From Talpa occidentalis (Eukaryota; Chordata; Mammalia; Eulipotyphla; Talpidae): a stretch of 64,000 nt of DNA. The notes under the pieces are model-generated. The model did not search any database and had not been told where the DNA came from. It saw only the letters and a program-made list of their open reading frames with translations. The stretch spans positions 103,562,684 to 103,626,683 of the forward strand of contig NW_026555331.1 in NCBI RefSeq assembly GCF_014898055.3, written 5' to 3'. Positions 1 to 9,998 of the stretch are shown here, piece by piece; the stretch's first letter is position 1, and each line of letters starts with the position of its first letter. A program made the position numbers and the translations under genes.

Positions 1-217
1 GCTTTTTCTCATTTTTTTTACTTCAATTATATTGATTCTAGTTAGACTGCGCCCCCACCCCTTAGTGTGTATGTAGGGGAGGCAGGGTCAGACGGCGCAG
101 GACATGCTCATGTGTCCCTAGCACCTGTTGGTGTCAGGTGGCACTTCTCCCAAACGCCACCAAAAGAGTTGTGAGGTTCAAATTCTGTATGTATTTTTTT
201 CTGGTTTCTAGATTTTA

Positions 218-350
218 TTTTATTTTATTTTTATTTATTTATTTTTTGTGTGTGGGACCCTCACCAGCTGCCGGGGAACGAACTGGCGCTGCAGAGGCTG
301 CGGGCAGCCTTGCAGCCCAGCGCTCAACCACTGCGCCACCAGGGGAGGCC
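218..350 (-). mobile_element. tRNA-derived SINE, body-less short copy
   Basis: Minus-strand SINE that keeps the tRNA-like 5' head (tail end of the family start at 341-350, B-box region near 270-285) but passes from the sequence just after the head straight into an A-rich tail (TTTATTTT tract on +, 218-247). The 3' unrelated body seen in every other copy, about 140 bp, is absent. A 17-bp target-site duplication, CTGGTTTCTAGATTTTA, lies at 201-217 and 351-367, so the copy probably inserted in this short form rather than being cut down later. Confidence 0.88.
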
Positions 351-367
351 CTGGTTTCTAGATTTTA

Positions 368-1562
368 ACCTCTAAATTTGAACAAGCAGTCTATTCATGA
401 ATCAGATGTTATAGGGAGGAGGCAGTTAGTGCTTTCACTGTTTTATGCACTGTGAACCCGTATTTTTTCAGACTGCTGATAAACCTTAAAAACTAACATC
501 TTATTCTCCATAATATTTTTTTCCCTTCTCTGATAAATTTAGATGCTAATTTTATTTGGGTTCCCAACTTTAATTGACTTTCTGATTTCTGCTGGTTTTA
601 CCATTTTGGTTGCCTGTTTAAAGTTCTTGGATGACTCTGAGGAAGAAACAGGGGGCCTGGCTTCCCCGAGGTTCTGCACTCACTGCCCATCTGCCCCCAG
701 AGGGCAGGGATCTATTTTGCTTTTTCTCTCGAGTTGAAATCTTTCGATTACGCAAGTTGGGATCTCCCTCAATCTTCCTCCAGTTAGGGTTGCACAGGAC
801 GCTGGGAGACACTGGATACTTAAACCACTGGGAAAGTCAGTGTTCCAGGCTGGTAGCCCTGCGGGCATCGGCTGCTGAGGCCGGCTCCTGTCATTCAGCT
901 TTGCTGGTGGTCAGTTACCCTAATGGTTCATGAGATCTTTCATCTACACCATGACTTCTTTTTAAGTATTAGCTCTGGTCCCTTAGAACTCCAACTGTGA
1001 CATCAATACCTCTCCAGTTTCTCTTTCATCCCTTTCCAGCCTCACTCAGTTCCCAGAGAACTGGCAAGTCTTGCAGTGATTTCTAGTTTCAGTTCTGGGA
1101 GGTAGCAGTGCCCAGCATTCCTTCTTTCCATGCCATGCCATGGGCACCTGACTAGCCTGCGGAGTGGCTTTCCTTGTCCATGATTCTGTCACCTGTGTCT
1201 CGGCAGGGTCACCTGTGGAAATGTCCCTCCAGCAGGACCTTGGCTAGAAGCGTCCCCTTAGGGATCTGAAGGGCTGGCTGCAAACCTGCCCAATGCAGTG
1301 CAGGCCTGCGGGTGGTGCAGAGTAGGTATGAGAAACACTGGCATTAAGTTAAACTTGGAATTGAAAAATAATCTCACTTATGAGAAAAGTCAGAAATCTG
1401 TGATTTTTTTTAAATTTGAATTTAAAAAATTGCTGAACTTTGTAGAGGAAATGGAATAGAAAGTGAAGTAACTTAGCTGTTTTTTGGGAGTGAGGAGTAA
1501 TAACAGTAATTGGGTATGTTAAGTTTTACTTCTTTAAAAAATATATGTTTTTCAGACCTTTT
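368..1562. other. Non-coding stretch, nothing recognised
   Basis: No coding exon, RNA gene or clear repeat was recognised. Open frames here are short and overlap on both strands. If SNX10 transcription starts left of this window, this is first-intron sequence. Confidence 0.5.
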
Positions 1563-1826
1563 TTTTAAATTTAAATTTTTATTTATACAAGCACTGGGTA
1601 CAGTCAGAAGCACGGGAGGGTAGAGAATTCACCAGAGCCAGAGAAGGGAACAGAACAGGGAGACTGACGGAAGTACACTGCTGAGGGGAGCAGCGGGCGT
1701 GGCAGGAGAGGTCTGTTGCGCCATATGGAACCCTCGCCGGTGGCTGGGGATCGAACCTGTGCTGCAGAGGCTGTGAGCAGCTTCACAGTGTGGCGCTCAA
1801 CCACTGCACCACCAGGGGAAGCCCTG
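1563..1826 (-). mobile_element. tRNA-derived SINE, full length
   Basis: Full-length minus-strand copy. The family 3' end (tail then CAAGCACTGGGTACAGTCAG on +) begins near 1588 and the 5' end (GGGCTTCCCC type) is at about 1816-1826. Imperfect target-site duplication: TTTTCAGACCTTTT before and TTTTCAGACTTTA after. Confidence 0.9.
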
Positions 1827-2421
1827 GTTTTCAGACTTTAAAAGTAACAAATGCATTGCTAACTTTTGGAAAAATATAGAAAAGATAATAAAAGATCAGT
1901 GCTAGTTTCACCACTCAGAAAAGAAACTGATAGCTTGTCCTGTGTAGGCTTGTAGTTCTTGAATAAATATGTAAAAAACTAGAAACACACTTTAAAAAAC
2001 CCACTTAACAATACATCTTGAACAGTCACTATAATTTAGTATTTTTCTGTAACATAATTTGCAGTGGCTGCAGGGCAATCTATTATGCAGCTATACCATA
2101 ATTCATTTTTCCTAACCTATTACTTATGGATATCCTGGTTTTAATATTTTTTTTGGTATTAAAAAAAAACCAACAACACTGCATTGTGAACATTCCTCAC
2201 ATAAAGTATTTTTTGCACATCTGACTGTTTTTTAGCTTGAGTTCCCAGACATGGAATAGTTTAGTCAGAGAACATAAGTGATTTAAAAATGCTTTTAAAA
2301 CATATGGCCAGTGTCTTTCAGAAATATTGAAATAACTCAGATTCCTACCAGCAGTTTTCAGTCCCATTTCTCATGAGTCTTATCAGCAGTGGATATTATC
2401 ATTAAAGAAAACTTTAAATTA

Positions 2422-2688
2422 GGGCCTCCCCGGTGGCGCAGCGGTTGAGCGCTGGGCTATGAAGATGCCCGCAGACTCTGTAGCGCCGGTTCAATCCCCG
2501 GCCGCTGGCGAGGGTCCCACATGGCGTGCAGACCTCTTCTGCTGCACCCACTGCTCCCCTGAGCAGTGTATTTCATCACTCTGCCTGTTCTGCTCCCCGC
2601 TCTGGCTCTGGTGGATTCTCTCGCCCTTCTGCGCTTCTGACTGTACCCAGTACTTGTATAAACAAACAAATAAATTTTTTAAAAAAAG
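2422..2688 (+). mobile_element. tRNA-derived SINE, full length
   Basis: Plus-strand copy starting GGGCCTCCCCGGTGGCGCAG. The A box overlaps GGTGGCGCAGCGG and a B box, GGTTCAATCCCC, is near 2488-2499. It ends in an AAACAAACAAATAAAT tail followed by A-runs. Flanks share a weak duplication (AGAAAACTTTAA against GGAAAACTATTAA). Confidence 0.88.
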
Positions 2689-2858
2689 AAGGAAAACTAT
2701 TAATAGAGAAAAACATTGTATATTATTTGTAAATTTTATGATCTTCTGTTTATAACATTTCTGTTTAAACATTTTAGATAGATTGATTATTGATTTTGTT
2801 CTCAAAACCCTTTTATTTTTACTTGAATAATAACATAGAATTTACCATCTTACCCCTT

Positions 2859-2860
<2 letters not shown>

Positions 2861-2897
<37 letters not shown>

Positions 2898-3170
2898 TTT
2901 TAAAAGATTTGTTTATTTATTTATACAAGCACTGGGTACAGTCAGAAGTGCAGGAGGGTGAGAGAATTCACCAGAGCCAGAGTGGGGAGCAGAGCAGGCA
3001 GAAGGACCGAAGTACACTGCTGAGGGGAGCAGCGGGCGGCAGGAGAGGTCTGCGTGCTATGTGGGACCCTCCTCCGGTGGCCAGGGAGCAGCCGGGGATC
3101 AAACCGGCGCTGCAGAGGCTGCGGGCAGCTCCACAACCCAGTGTTCAACCGCTGTGCCACCGGGGAGGCC
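2861..3170 (-). mobile_element. tRNA-derived SINE with long ATTT tail
   Basis: Full-length minus copy nested in L1. A 16-bp target-site duplication flanks it: CCATCTTACCCCTTTT at 2845-2860 and CCATCTTGCCCCTTTT at 3171-3186 (one mismatch). The tail contains an (ATTT)n tract of about 40 bp on the + strand, an expanded microsatellite seeded by the SINE tail. Confidence 0.94.
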
Positions 3171-3260
3171 CCATCTTGCCCCTTTTAAGTATATAATCAT
3201 GTTAAGTGCATTCATATTATTGTGTATTCATAATATGTGTAACATATTATTGTGTAAGTT

Positions 3261-3520
3261 TTTTTTTTTTAAAGATTTATTTATTTATACAAGCACTGGG
3301 TACAGTCAGAAGCGCAAGAGGGTGAGAGAATTCAGAGCCAGAGCGGAGAGCAAAACAGGTAGACGGATGAAGTACACTGCTGAGGGGAGCAGCGGGCGGC
3401 AGGAGAGGTCTGTCGTGCCATGTGAGACCCTCGCCTGGTGGCCAGGGATTGAATCAGCACTGCAGAGGCTGCAGGCAGCTTTGCAACCCAGCACTCAACT
3501 GCTGCACCACCAGGGAGGCC
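3261..3520 (-). mobile_element. tRNA-derived SINE, full length
   Basis: Second minus-strand SINE in the same L1, ending CAGGGAGGCC at 3511-3520. The tail side starts at a T-run, then AAAGATTTATTTATTTATAC. No convincing target-site duplication was found, so the insertion is probably older or its flanks have decayed. Confidence 0.88.
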
Positions 3521-4150
3521 CTATCATTCTACTTTCTGTTTTTATGAACTTGACTTCTTTAAAAAGCTCATATCAGTTGAATCATAAAGTATTGTTTTTT
3601 GGTGACTGGCTTAATTTGCTTAGCATAATGTGCTCAAGGTTCAGCCACTTTGTAGCATGTGTCAGAACTTCCCCTTTAAGACTGAATAATATGCCATGGT
3701 ATATACATACCACATTTTGTCCATCCATTCATCTGTCATTCACCACTTGGGTTGCTTCTTCTTTTTGGTGATTGTGAATCATGCTGCCCTGAACCTGGTT
3801 GTACAAGTATCTCTGCAGATCTTGCTTTGCGTTCTTTCGAATATACACCCAGAAGAGTGTTACTGGATCACACATTTATCAATTTTTGATTTCTTAGGAG
3901 CCTCCTTACTGTTTACTGTTTTCCACAGGAACAGTGCCATTTTTCATTCCTACCAGCATAGGAATTCCAGTTTTTCTGTATCCTGCCAATATTTACTTTT
4001 TTGGATAGAAGCCATCCTAATGGATATGAAGTGCTATCTCATTGTGGTTTTGATTTGCATTTCCCTAGTGACTAGTCATGTTGAGCATCTTGTCATATGC
4101 TTGCTGGCCATTTGTATATCATCTTAGGAGAAATGTTTACTAAGTCTCTT

Positions 4151-7100
4151 GCCCATTTTTAATCTGATTTTTTGTCATTGACTTGTAGCACTTTTGTTTC
4201 GTGAATTGACTACTGAATAAACTTTGCAAAATTTTCTATAGTAATATTCTTCATATGAACTTGTAAGGGTGTTTCATAAAATAAGAAATATGAATCTTTT
4301 GTCATATATACTGTAATAGTATGATTATATATCATTTGTCTTTAAATCTCTTTGAAACATTCAATAGGTTTACATTTTCATGTGGTCACATCTATCACTA
4401 TTTTTCTCAGACTCTTTCTATACTTTTATGTGAGAGTGGGGAGGTGTTTATTAACCTTAGTACTAGGGTCAGTTTCTCTGGGTGTCCCAGAGGATTCTTC
4501 GGGGCCTCTCAGTGTCCATGGGCCTTCATGGGGCCTCACAGTGGCCATAGCATGAACTCCGTGGTGTGGCCTGCTAGCCTCTCCCCTGCAAGACTGTGAG
4601 CTGGTGAGGCACAGGTGTGGACAGAGCACAGCTCCCTCCTCTGTGCACAGGGAGAAGTCACAGGCACAGGGCTGGGTGCAGGTAGAAGGAGGTTCTCCTT
4701 TTGAAGTGCAGCTTTTGAGGACCCCAAATCAGGACAGCTCCTGTGTACCAGGAAGCAGCCACCCTCCCCCTGCCCCCACCTTCTTATATACCTCTGAGAC
4801 CAACCCAGGCTTTTCAGCCACCCCTCATTTAGGCCTTGTCAACTGCTCACTAGGGTTTCAACCTCATATTCTATTTTCCCTCAAGGCCAAGACTCTTGTT
4901 TAACTATCTCATAAAATAGCCCTCCCTGGAGGCAGAATTGTAATGGGAAAGGAACCAGGTGAGACTAATGTCTTTTTCTAAGCATACGTCCCAAAGTGAA
5001 GTCTCTTCGACATTAGCAAGGTAATGTGTTCTCATGGTGGCTATAAGACTAGGGGAAAAAATGCATCAGAGGAAGCCATGTCAAAGCAAGATGGAGAGAA
5101 ATAGAAAGATGGTATCATTTATATTACTTGCTTCCTCCACACCCAGCTTGAAGCTCCCAACTCTTGGAACCTGGCCATATCTTCTAAAGGGCGAAGAGGT
5201 TAAGTGTATTTTGTTTGAGGGTTGACTACGCCTTCTAATACAGCAAAGGAATAAAAGCTACAAGAGTTGTTTCTTATAAAAATACACTCATCTCCCCTTA
5301 TTCTTAGAAAACCCCAGCCTGCCGTGAGGTTAGTTATGAATCCACCTGCACTTTCTTTTAGAACACATGAGAATTCTCTTGGTTTCTGTGTTGGAAATAC
5401 AGAAAAAAACATGTCCATTTGGCTTCTGTAATGATATCTTATTACAGTGGGTCAATGGCTATATCTGAAAAAACCAGTTTCGTTCTGTTTAGAATATCCT
5501 TGTGGTTTTAGTATAAATTAATTCAAAGCTAGTTTCATGATTAACAACTTTGTTGGGGTGGTAAGAATCCAAAACTCTGCTACTTACGCCTCACATCCTG
5601 CAGCCCCCTTTTTCATTTTAAATATATTTGTTGTCCCTTATCTCAACGTTGGAGGAGACACATGATCCTTTTTCACTCTGCCCGCATATGTGGTCTACAG
5701 ACTAGTCATTTGCTTGTCAGAGAGGACACCACCCATAGGTGCACAGACTGAACCTAGCATTACAAAGATTTCTTCCTGTTGATCTGGGGAACGGCTTTAG
5801 TAAGGCATAGGTTTTCAAGTGGAATGTTTGGTTGCCCATGGGTGTTCTGGGAACTACTGCCACCTGTTTTTGTATATTAAACTTTTTGGGGCTTCCCTGT
5901 TTATTCCGTTGCTTGTGGTTCCTGAGTGCTTCCTCACTATGCACTGCACACTAGAATAGTCACAGCAGAGACTGTATGGCCTGCAAAGCCTCAAATATTT
6001 ACTTTATAGAAAAAGCTCCCTGACCCCTGCTCTATGGAATTCTTTGTTTTACAAACATTTTGTGTTTTATAGAGTGCCCCAAGGTAGAACATGAAAGCAG
6101 TTTTCTCCTGAAGTTTCTGATTTTAGCAAATCATCCTCCCAAGGTGGTGATAGAGTTGTGAGGACACACTTTGAGTCCCTTGGGTGACTCTCCGTGGCTG
6201 CCATGTTACCCAGGAGAGGGGCAGCCCATGTACCTGTCATCTGTGAGCACCAGCTCCGACCTGAGCAACAAGTTTGAGAAATCATGCCTGTTTGGAAAGG
6301 TCATGAGACTTAGTAATTTTTGCAAGGAAAGTGGGAAGGGATTGAATCACAGTGGGTGTCCATGGTTATCCAGTGTTGGTGGGGAGATAAAATGCCCCAA
6401 AGTCAGCCTTGTTGAGGTTCCCTTCCAGGCAGATCCCCAGACTTGCTGGCATGGATGTCTCTTGAACACACATAGAAAATTCTCTATTTACATTATTATA
6501 GCAGGCACATGGACTGGCCTGGGGACTTTGGAAATCTAAATGACTAAAATTTTACAGCCTACCCAAGAACATAGTTTTGTCAAGGGGTAGTTTCTGACAG
6601 GCAGCTTTGACCTTTTATCTTAAGCCATGTTATTATGTTATCATTCTGTTCCCTTCTCCCCATCAGTAAATTCCATGGCAGGGTCTAGTGCCAAGTGACA
6701 CTTCCTGTTGTGTTATAAAGGTAGCATCTCTTCATACATTTTAATCTGCTTTTTAGTTTACATGAAATAAAAATGCTGTGTAATTTATATTAAAGTCAGT
6801 ATTTCTTCTGATAGAAGAAATATTTATTTTAAACAATTGTAACTTCAAAAAGGATAAAATTCATGTGTGTTAACTGGGAAAATGCAAATAATATGAAAGA
6901 GTATGGAATAAAAAAATTAAAAATCTTACCCCCTCTACCCCTTCTTATTCTACTATATAGATTTATATATTAAAGTTTATCCTTGTAGTCCTCCCCGATG
7001 TGTTGAATCTGATTTAAACTTCCATTTCCTAGTTTGACTTGCCATCTCTGTGGCCATCCTATTAGAACTGTAGGGTTCTACCTGGGTAGGAAAAGCTCAG

Positions 7101-7160
7101 GCCTTTTGGGGAGAATTAAAAGCAAGCCTTGATCATTTCACATGATCATGGGGGTGGCGT
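4151..7160. other. Non-coding stretch, nothing recognised
   Basis: No exon, RNA gene or clear repeat was recognised. Open frames such as 4604-4903 and 6171-6539 have no family resemblance I can see and no splice or codon support. Confidence 0.45.
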
Positions 7161-7164
7161 TGCA

Positions 7165-7330
7165 CAATGGAAAGGACAGGATTGGGAAACAGACTGGCTT
7201 GACTTGAAATTGAACTTGAGTTCTTTGGCTCTCTGTATACCGTTGGGCAACCTGACTGTGTTCTTACCTATAAAGTGAGGACGCTCAAATCTCCCTCACG
7301 GCATGGTTGTGAAGCTTAATGACACAAGGA
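7165..7330 (+). repeat. MIR fragment
   Basis: Reads as a decayed MIR core in sense: the region of losing and gaining a 'gggcaacctgac...' segment at 7246-7262, followed by a 'cctataaagtgaggacgctc' type segment at 7267-7286 and a 'gttgtgaagcttaatgaca' segment at 7306-7324. The order matches the MIR consensus. Confidence 0.65.
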
Positions 7331-7679
7331 AACACAGATGTGCTCTGCTGGAGAAATTTAGTCAGTTGGGGGAGACAGAATATACAAATATTATGAAGCA
7401 GGTGGGATTAGCAGGGGACTGCCCAGCGCACTACATCATGGGGCAGAGAGTTGGGGCGGGGGTGGGGAGTGATTGCCATGTTGAACCCCAGAAGATCAGT
7501 GGGAGTTTTCTGGGATATCTGGAAGGGGTGAAGGCATGAGAGTAGAGGGCCTACCTGGGCAGAGCTTAGGCAGTGTGGCAGAGTGTGGTGTGGGTAGGAA
7601 CACAGCCAGATCCTGAGATGGTGTAGCCCGTGGTCTCACTTTCATCCAGGGCAGTAACCCCTCAATAACCCAAACTCTA

Positions 7680-7980
7680 AGCTGCTCCCCCTTCCAGCCT
7701 CTGTTCCTTTGCACATGCTAGTCTTTCTGCTTACACTATCTTTCTCCTTTTACATTCTTGGCTAAATGACACCATCCTTTAGGTCTCAGCTTAAGTGCCG
7801 CTTTCTCAGTAAAGCCTTCCCTGGTGACATCATCTCCTCACCTCCCATTGTTGTTTAATCCATATCACCTCATAAGCTCCAAGTCTGCTCTGGATGCCAT
7901 TGTGTGTCCTTTCCTCTTCCAGCATGTGGCATGTGGCAGGAGCACCTTAAATATTTATTGAGTGAACGCATACATGACTG
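7680..7980 (+). repeat. L2 3' end fragment
   Basis: Sense L2 3' end. It has 'ggtctcagcttaagtgccgc' at 7782-7801, a 'gccttccctggtgaca' segment at 7814-7829, and ends 'aaatatttattgagtgaacg' at 7949-7968, the classic L2 terminus. Confidence 0.75.
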
Positions 7981-8054
7981 AATTTCTGCCTCCCCATATA
8001 TAAGCCCACCCTATCTTTACAATCAAATCCCCATAAACACTCTCTATATAGTTT

Positions 8055-8760
8055 CCTGTGACTACTGTAAGGAATTACCACACACAAGGAGGCTCAACAC
8101 ACAGAAATTTATTTTTTTTTAAAGATTTATTTATTTATGCATACAAGAACGGGGATGCAGGCCAGAGGTGTGTGGGGGTGAGAGGATTCACCAGAGACAG
8201 AGTGGAGACCAGAACAGGCAGATTGACTGAAGTACACTGCTGAGGGGAACATTGGGCGAGACAGGAGAGGTCTGCTGCGCCATGTGGGTAACTCCCTGGC
8301 CGGGGATCAAACTCATGCTGCAGTGGCTGCGGTTAGCTCCATAGGTCGCGTCTTAACTTCTTGCGCCACCAGGGAGGCCCAGAACTTTATTCTTTCACAA
8401 TTCTGGAAACTAGAATCTGAAATCAGGGTTGTAGGCAGGATCTCACTTTCTCTGGAGGCTCTTGGGAAAATCCCTGCTGGTCTCTCCCAGTTTCTGGTGG
8501 CTCCTGGTGTCCCTCCACTGGGGGTGTCTCGTCACCCCAGTCTCTGCCTCCATCTTCACATGGCCTTTTCCTCTGTGTGTTTGTGTGTGTCTTCTCCTGC
8601 CCCTTAAAGGACACTTGAATTTGGGGTCCACTCAGGTAATTCAAGGAGATCTCAAGAGTCTCAGTTATATTTATGAAGAACCCTTTTTCCAAATGAGGTC
8701 ACATTCACAGTTTCTAGAGGTTCTAGAGGTTGGGACATAGCTTATTGGCTGCAACAATTT
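8055..8760 (-). mobile_element. MLT1-like LTR (ERVL-MaLR), interrupted by SINE
   Basis: The two parts, 8055-8111 and 8380-8760, read on the minus strand as an MLT1-type LTR. On + the landmarks are GTGACTACTGTAAGGAATTA near 8058, AACTTTATTCTTTCACAATT at 8383, a 'ggccttttcctctgtgtg' stretch near 8563, and CCAAATGAGGTCACATTCAC near 8689. This is a non-coding relic of an ancient endogenous element with no internal viral genes. Confidence 0.65.
8112..8379 (-). mobile_element. tRNA-derived SINE, older subfamily
   Basis: Minus copy of a second subfamily, recognised by GCATACAAGAACNGGG and GGCCAGAGGT in place of CAAGCACTGGGTACAGTCAG, and by a head containing CATAGGT...TCTTAACTTCTTGC. It sits in the MLT1-like LTR with a duplication CAGAAATTTATT before and CAGAACTTTATT after. 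Confidence 0.88.
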
Positions 8761-9620
8761 AGCACACTCCACCCTCTGTGAGCCTGTCCCTCAGCTGATC
8801 TGGGCTGGTTGCCATTTCCTGACTGACTGTCTCCTATTTCTTTATCCTTTGTGCGTGCCATTGTCACACCTCTGTGTCCTTCTTTTCAGAACACTTGACA
8901 TGCCCCTGTCCTCCCCTGCCTTCAGGTGACCCCCCCTTGCCCCCGCCCATTCCAGGTGAAAGGAGCTTCCTTCCCCTTGGAAACCCGCTTCCACTCACCG
9001 TGCATGTCTCTCCCCTCCCATGAGAGTCCCTGCGAGGGTTAGCTCCTCAGTGATACCACGTGGGACTTGAGGCCTGAACTTCGTGTTCTTGCTTCCTCAT
9101 ATTCCCTGCAGGGCTAAAGATGTTAGTAGAGATGCAGGGACTATTTATGGATGATAAGAAGTATCCAGAAAGTGGCGTCAGACTTACACTATCAAAATAA
9201 AGGCAAATAGTGACCATGCAGCCATCATCACTGTTTGGGTGCTTCATACACATGTGTGTATATGAACTCAGGGGGTTACATTTTTTTGGCAGGGAGCAGG
9301 TGTAAACTCCAATGAGCCTATGTAATAAATGGGGGTGTAATAAATAATAGACAAGCCCAGGGACATGAAGAGTCTGGAATCCATGGATAGACTGACGAGA
9401 AGGTCACAATCAAGGTCCTGACCTCTTCCCTCCTGGGCCATAGCATCTCTTATCTGAACTGTGGAGTAGCTGAAATGTCATAGACTGACCCGGGTCACTG
9501 GTGAAGCTGTCAGGGCTGTCATCTGTAGTGGACCTTTGGGCATCCTGCCCCTTCCTCTCCATCTTACTGCCAAACAGCATCCCCCACCAGCCCCTCATAG
9601 CTTCTCTGTCTGCCCCAAAT

Positions 9621-9684
9621 CTCCAGCCTCCGCTGATTTGCCAAGTCTCCAACTCCAGCCTCCTCTGATTCACCAAGTCTCCAG
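9621..9684. repeat. 32-bp tandem duplication
   Basis: Two adjacent 32-bp units (9621-9652 and 9653-9684), both starting CTCCAGCCTCC and ending CCAAGTCTCCA(A/G), differing at about four positions. It lies about 270 bp upstream of SNX10 coding exon 1. Confidence 0.85.
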
Positions 9685-9951
9685 CCTGACTGCTTGGCTT
9701 CCAGTTTGAGGGTCTGTCTTCATCATCCAGTTGCCTTGGACCTGCCAGGTCCCAGCCTTCCACTCCTCTGTGTGGACTGCATCGGACAGGGGTGGGGGCG
9801 GGAGGGAGAGGAGAACAGAGCCTCCCCTTTCAGGGCCTGTGCTTGGTCAGGTGCTCTTGGGGCGGGGGGGATATAGGTAGAGGCCATGATACACACATCT
9901 GGTCCAGTATGGAGGTTCCAAATCACCTAATGTTGGCATCTTATTTTTCAG

Positions 9952-9998
9952 ATTCATCCTGTTCTGTGCTGAAGATGTTTCCAGAACAACAAAAAGAG
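9952..9998 (+). CDS. SNX10: SNX10 first coding exon (start codon)
   Basis: Acceptor TTATTTTTCAG ends at 9951, then 23 nt of 5' UTR, ATG at 9975, and eight codons (MFPEQQKE) to 9998. The donor is GTATGT at 9999. The ATG is chosen because these eight residues are the known N-terminus of SNX10 and the phase (0) fits the next exon exactly. An acceptor before the ATG shows that at least one noncoding exon lies upstream; I could not identify it in the first 9.9 kb. Confidence 0.95.

Larger units (their letters stand above)
2800..4150 (-). mobile_element. Old L1 fragment split by two SINEs
   Basis: The flanking and intervening unique pieces (about 2800-2860, 3187-3260, 3521-4150) match in order the well-known antisense of the mammalian L1 3' ORF2 region: the block around 3665-3730 (ATACCACATTTTGTCCATCC), the bridge at 3760-3850, and TGTGGTTTTGATTTGCATTT at 4043-4062. 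It is heavily mutated and non-coding. Two minus-strand SINEs interrupt it. Confidence 0.8.

Noticed and set aside
2861..2903. CRISPR-like or satellite array from ATTT repeats
   Set aside because: Simple tail microsatellite of a SINE in a mammalian genome, with no spacers.
8055..8760. Endogenous retrovirus with genes
   Set aside because: Only an LTR-like relic is seen; no gag, pol or env frame is present.
1..9951. SNX10 noncoding first exon and promoter
   Set aside because: No CpG island or convincing donor could be tied to the acceptor at 9951; it likely lies outside the window.
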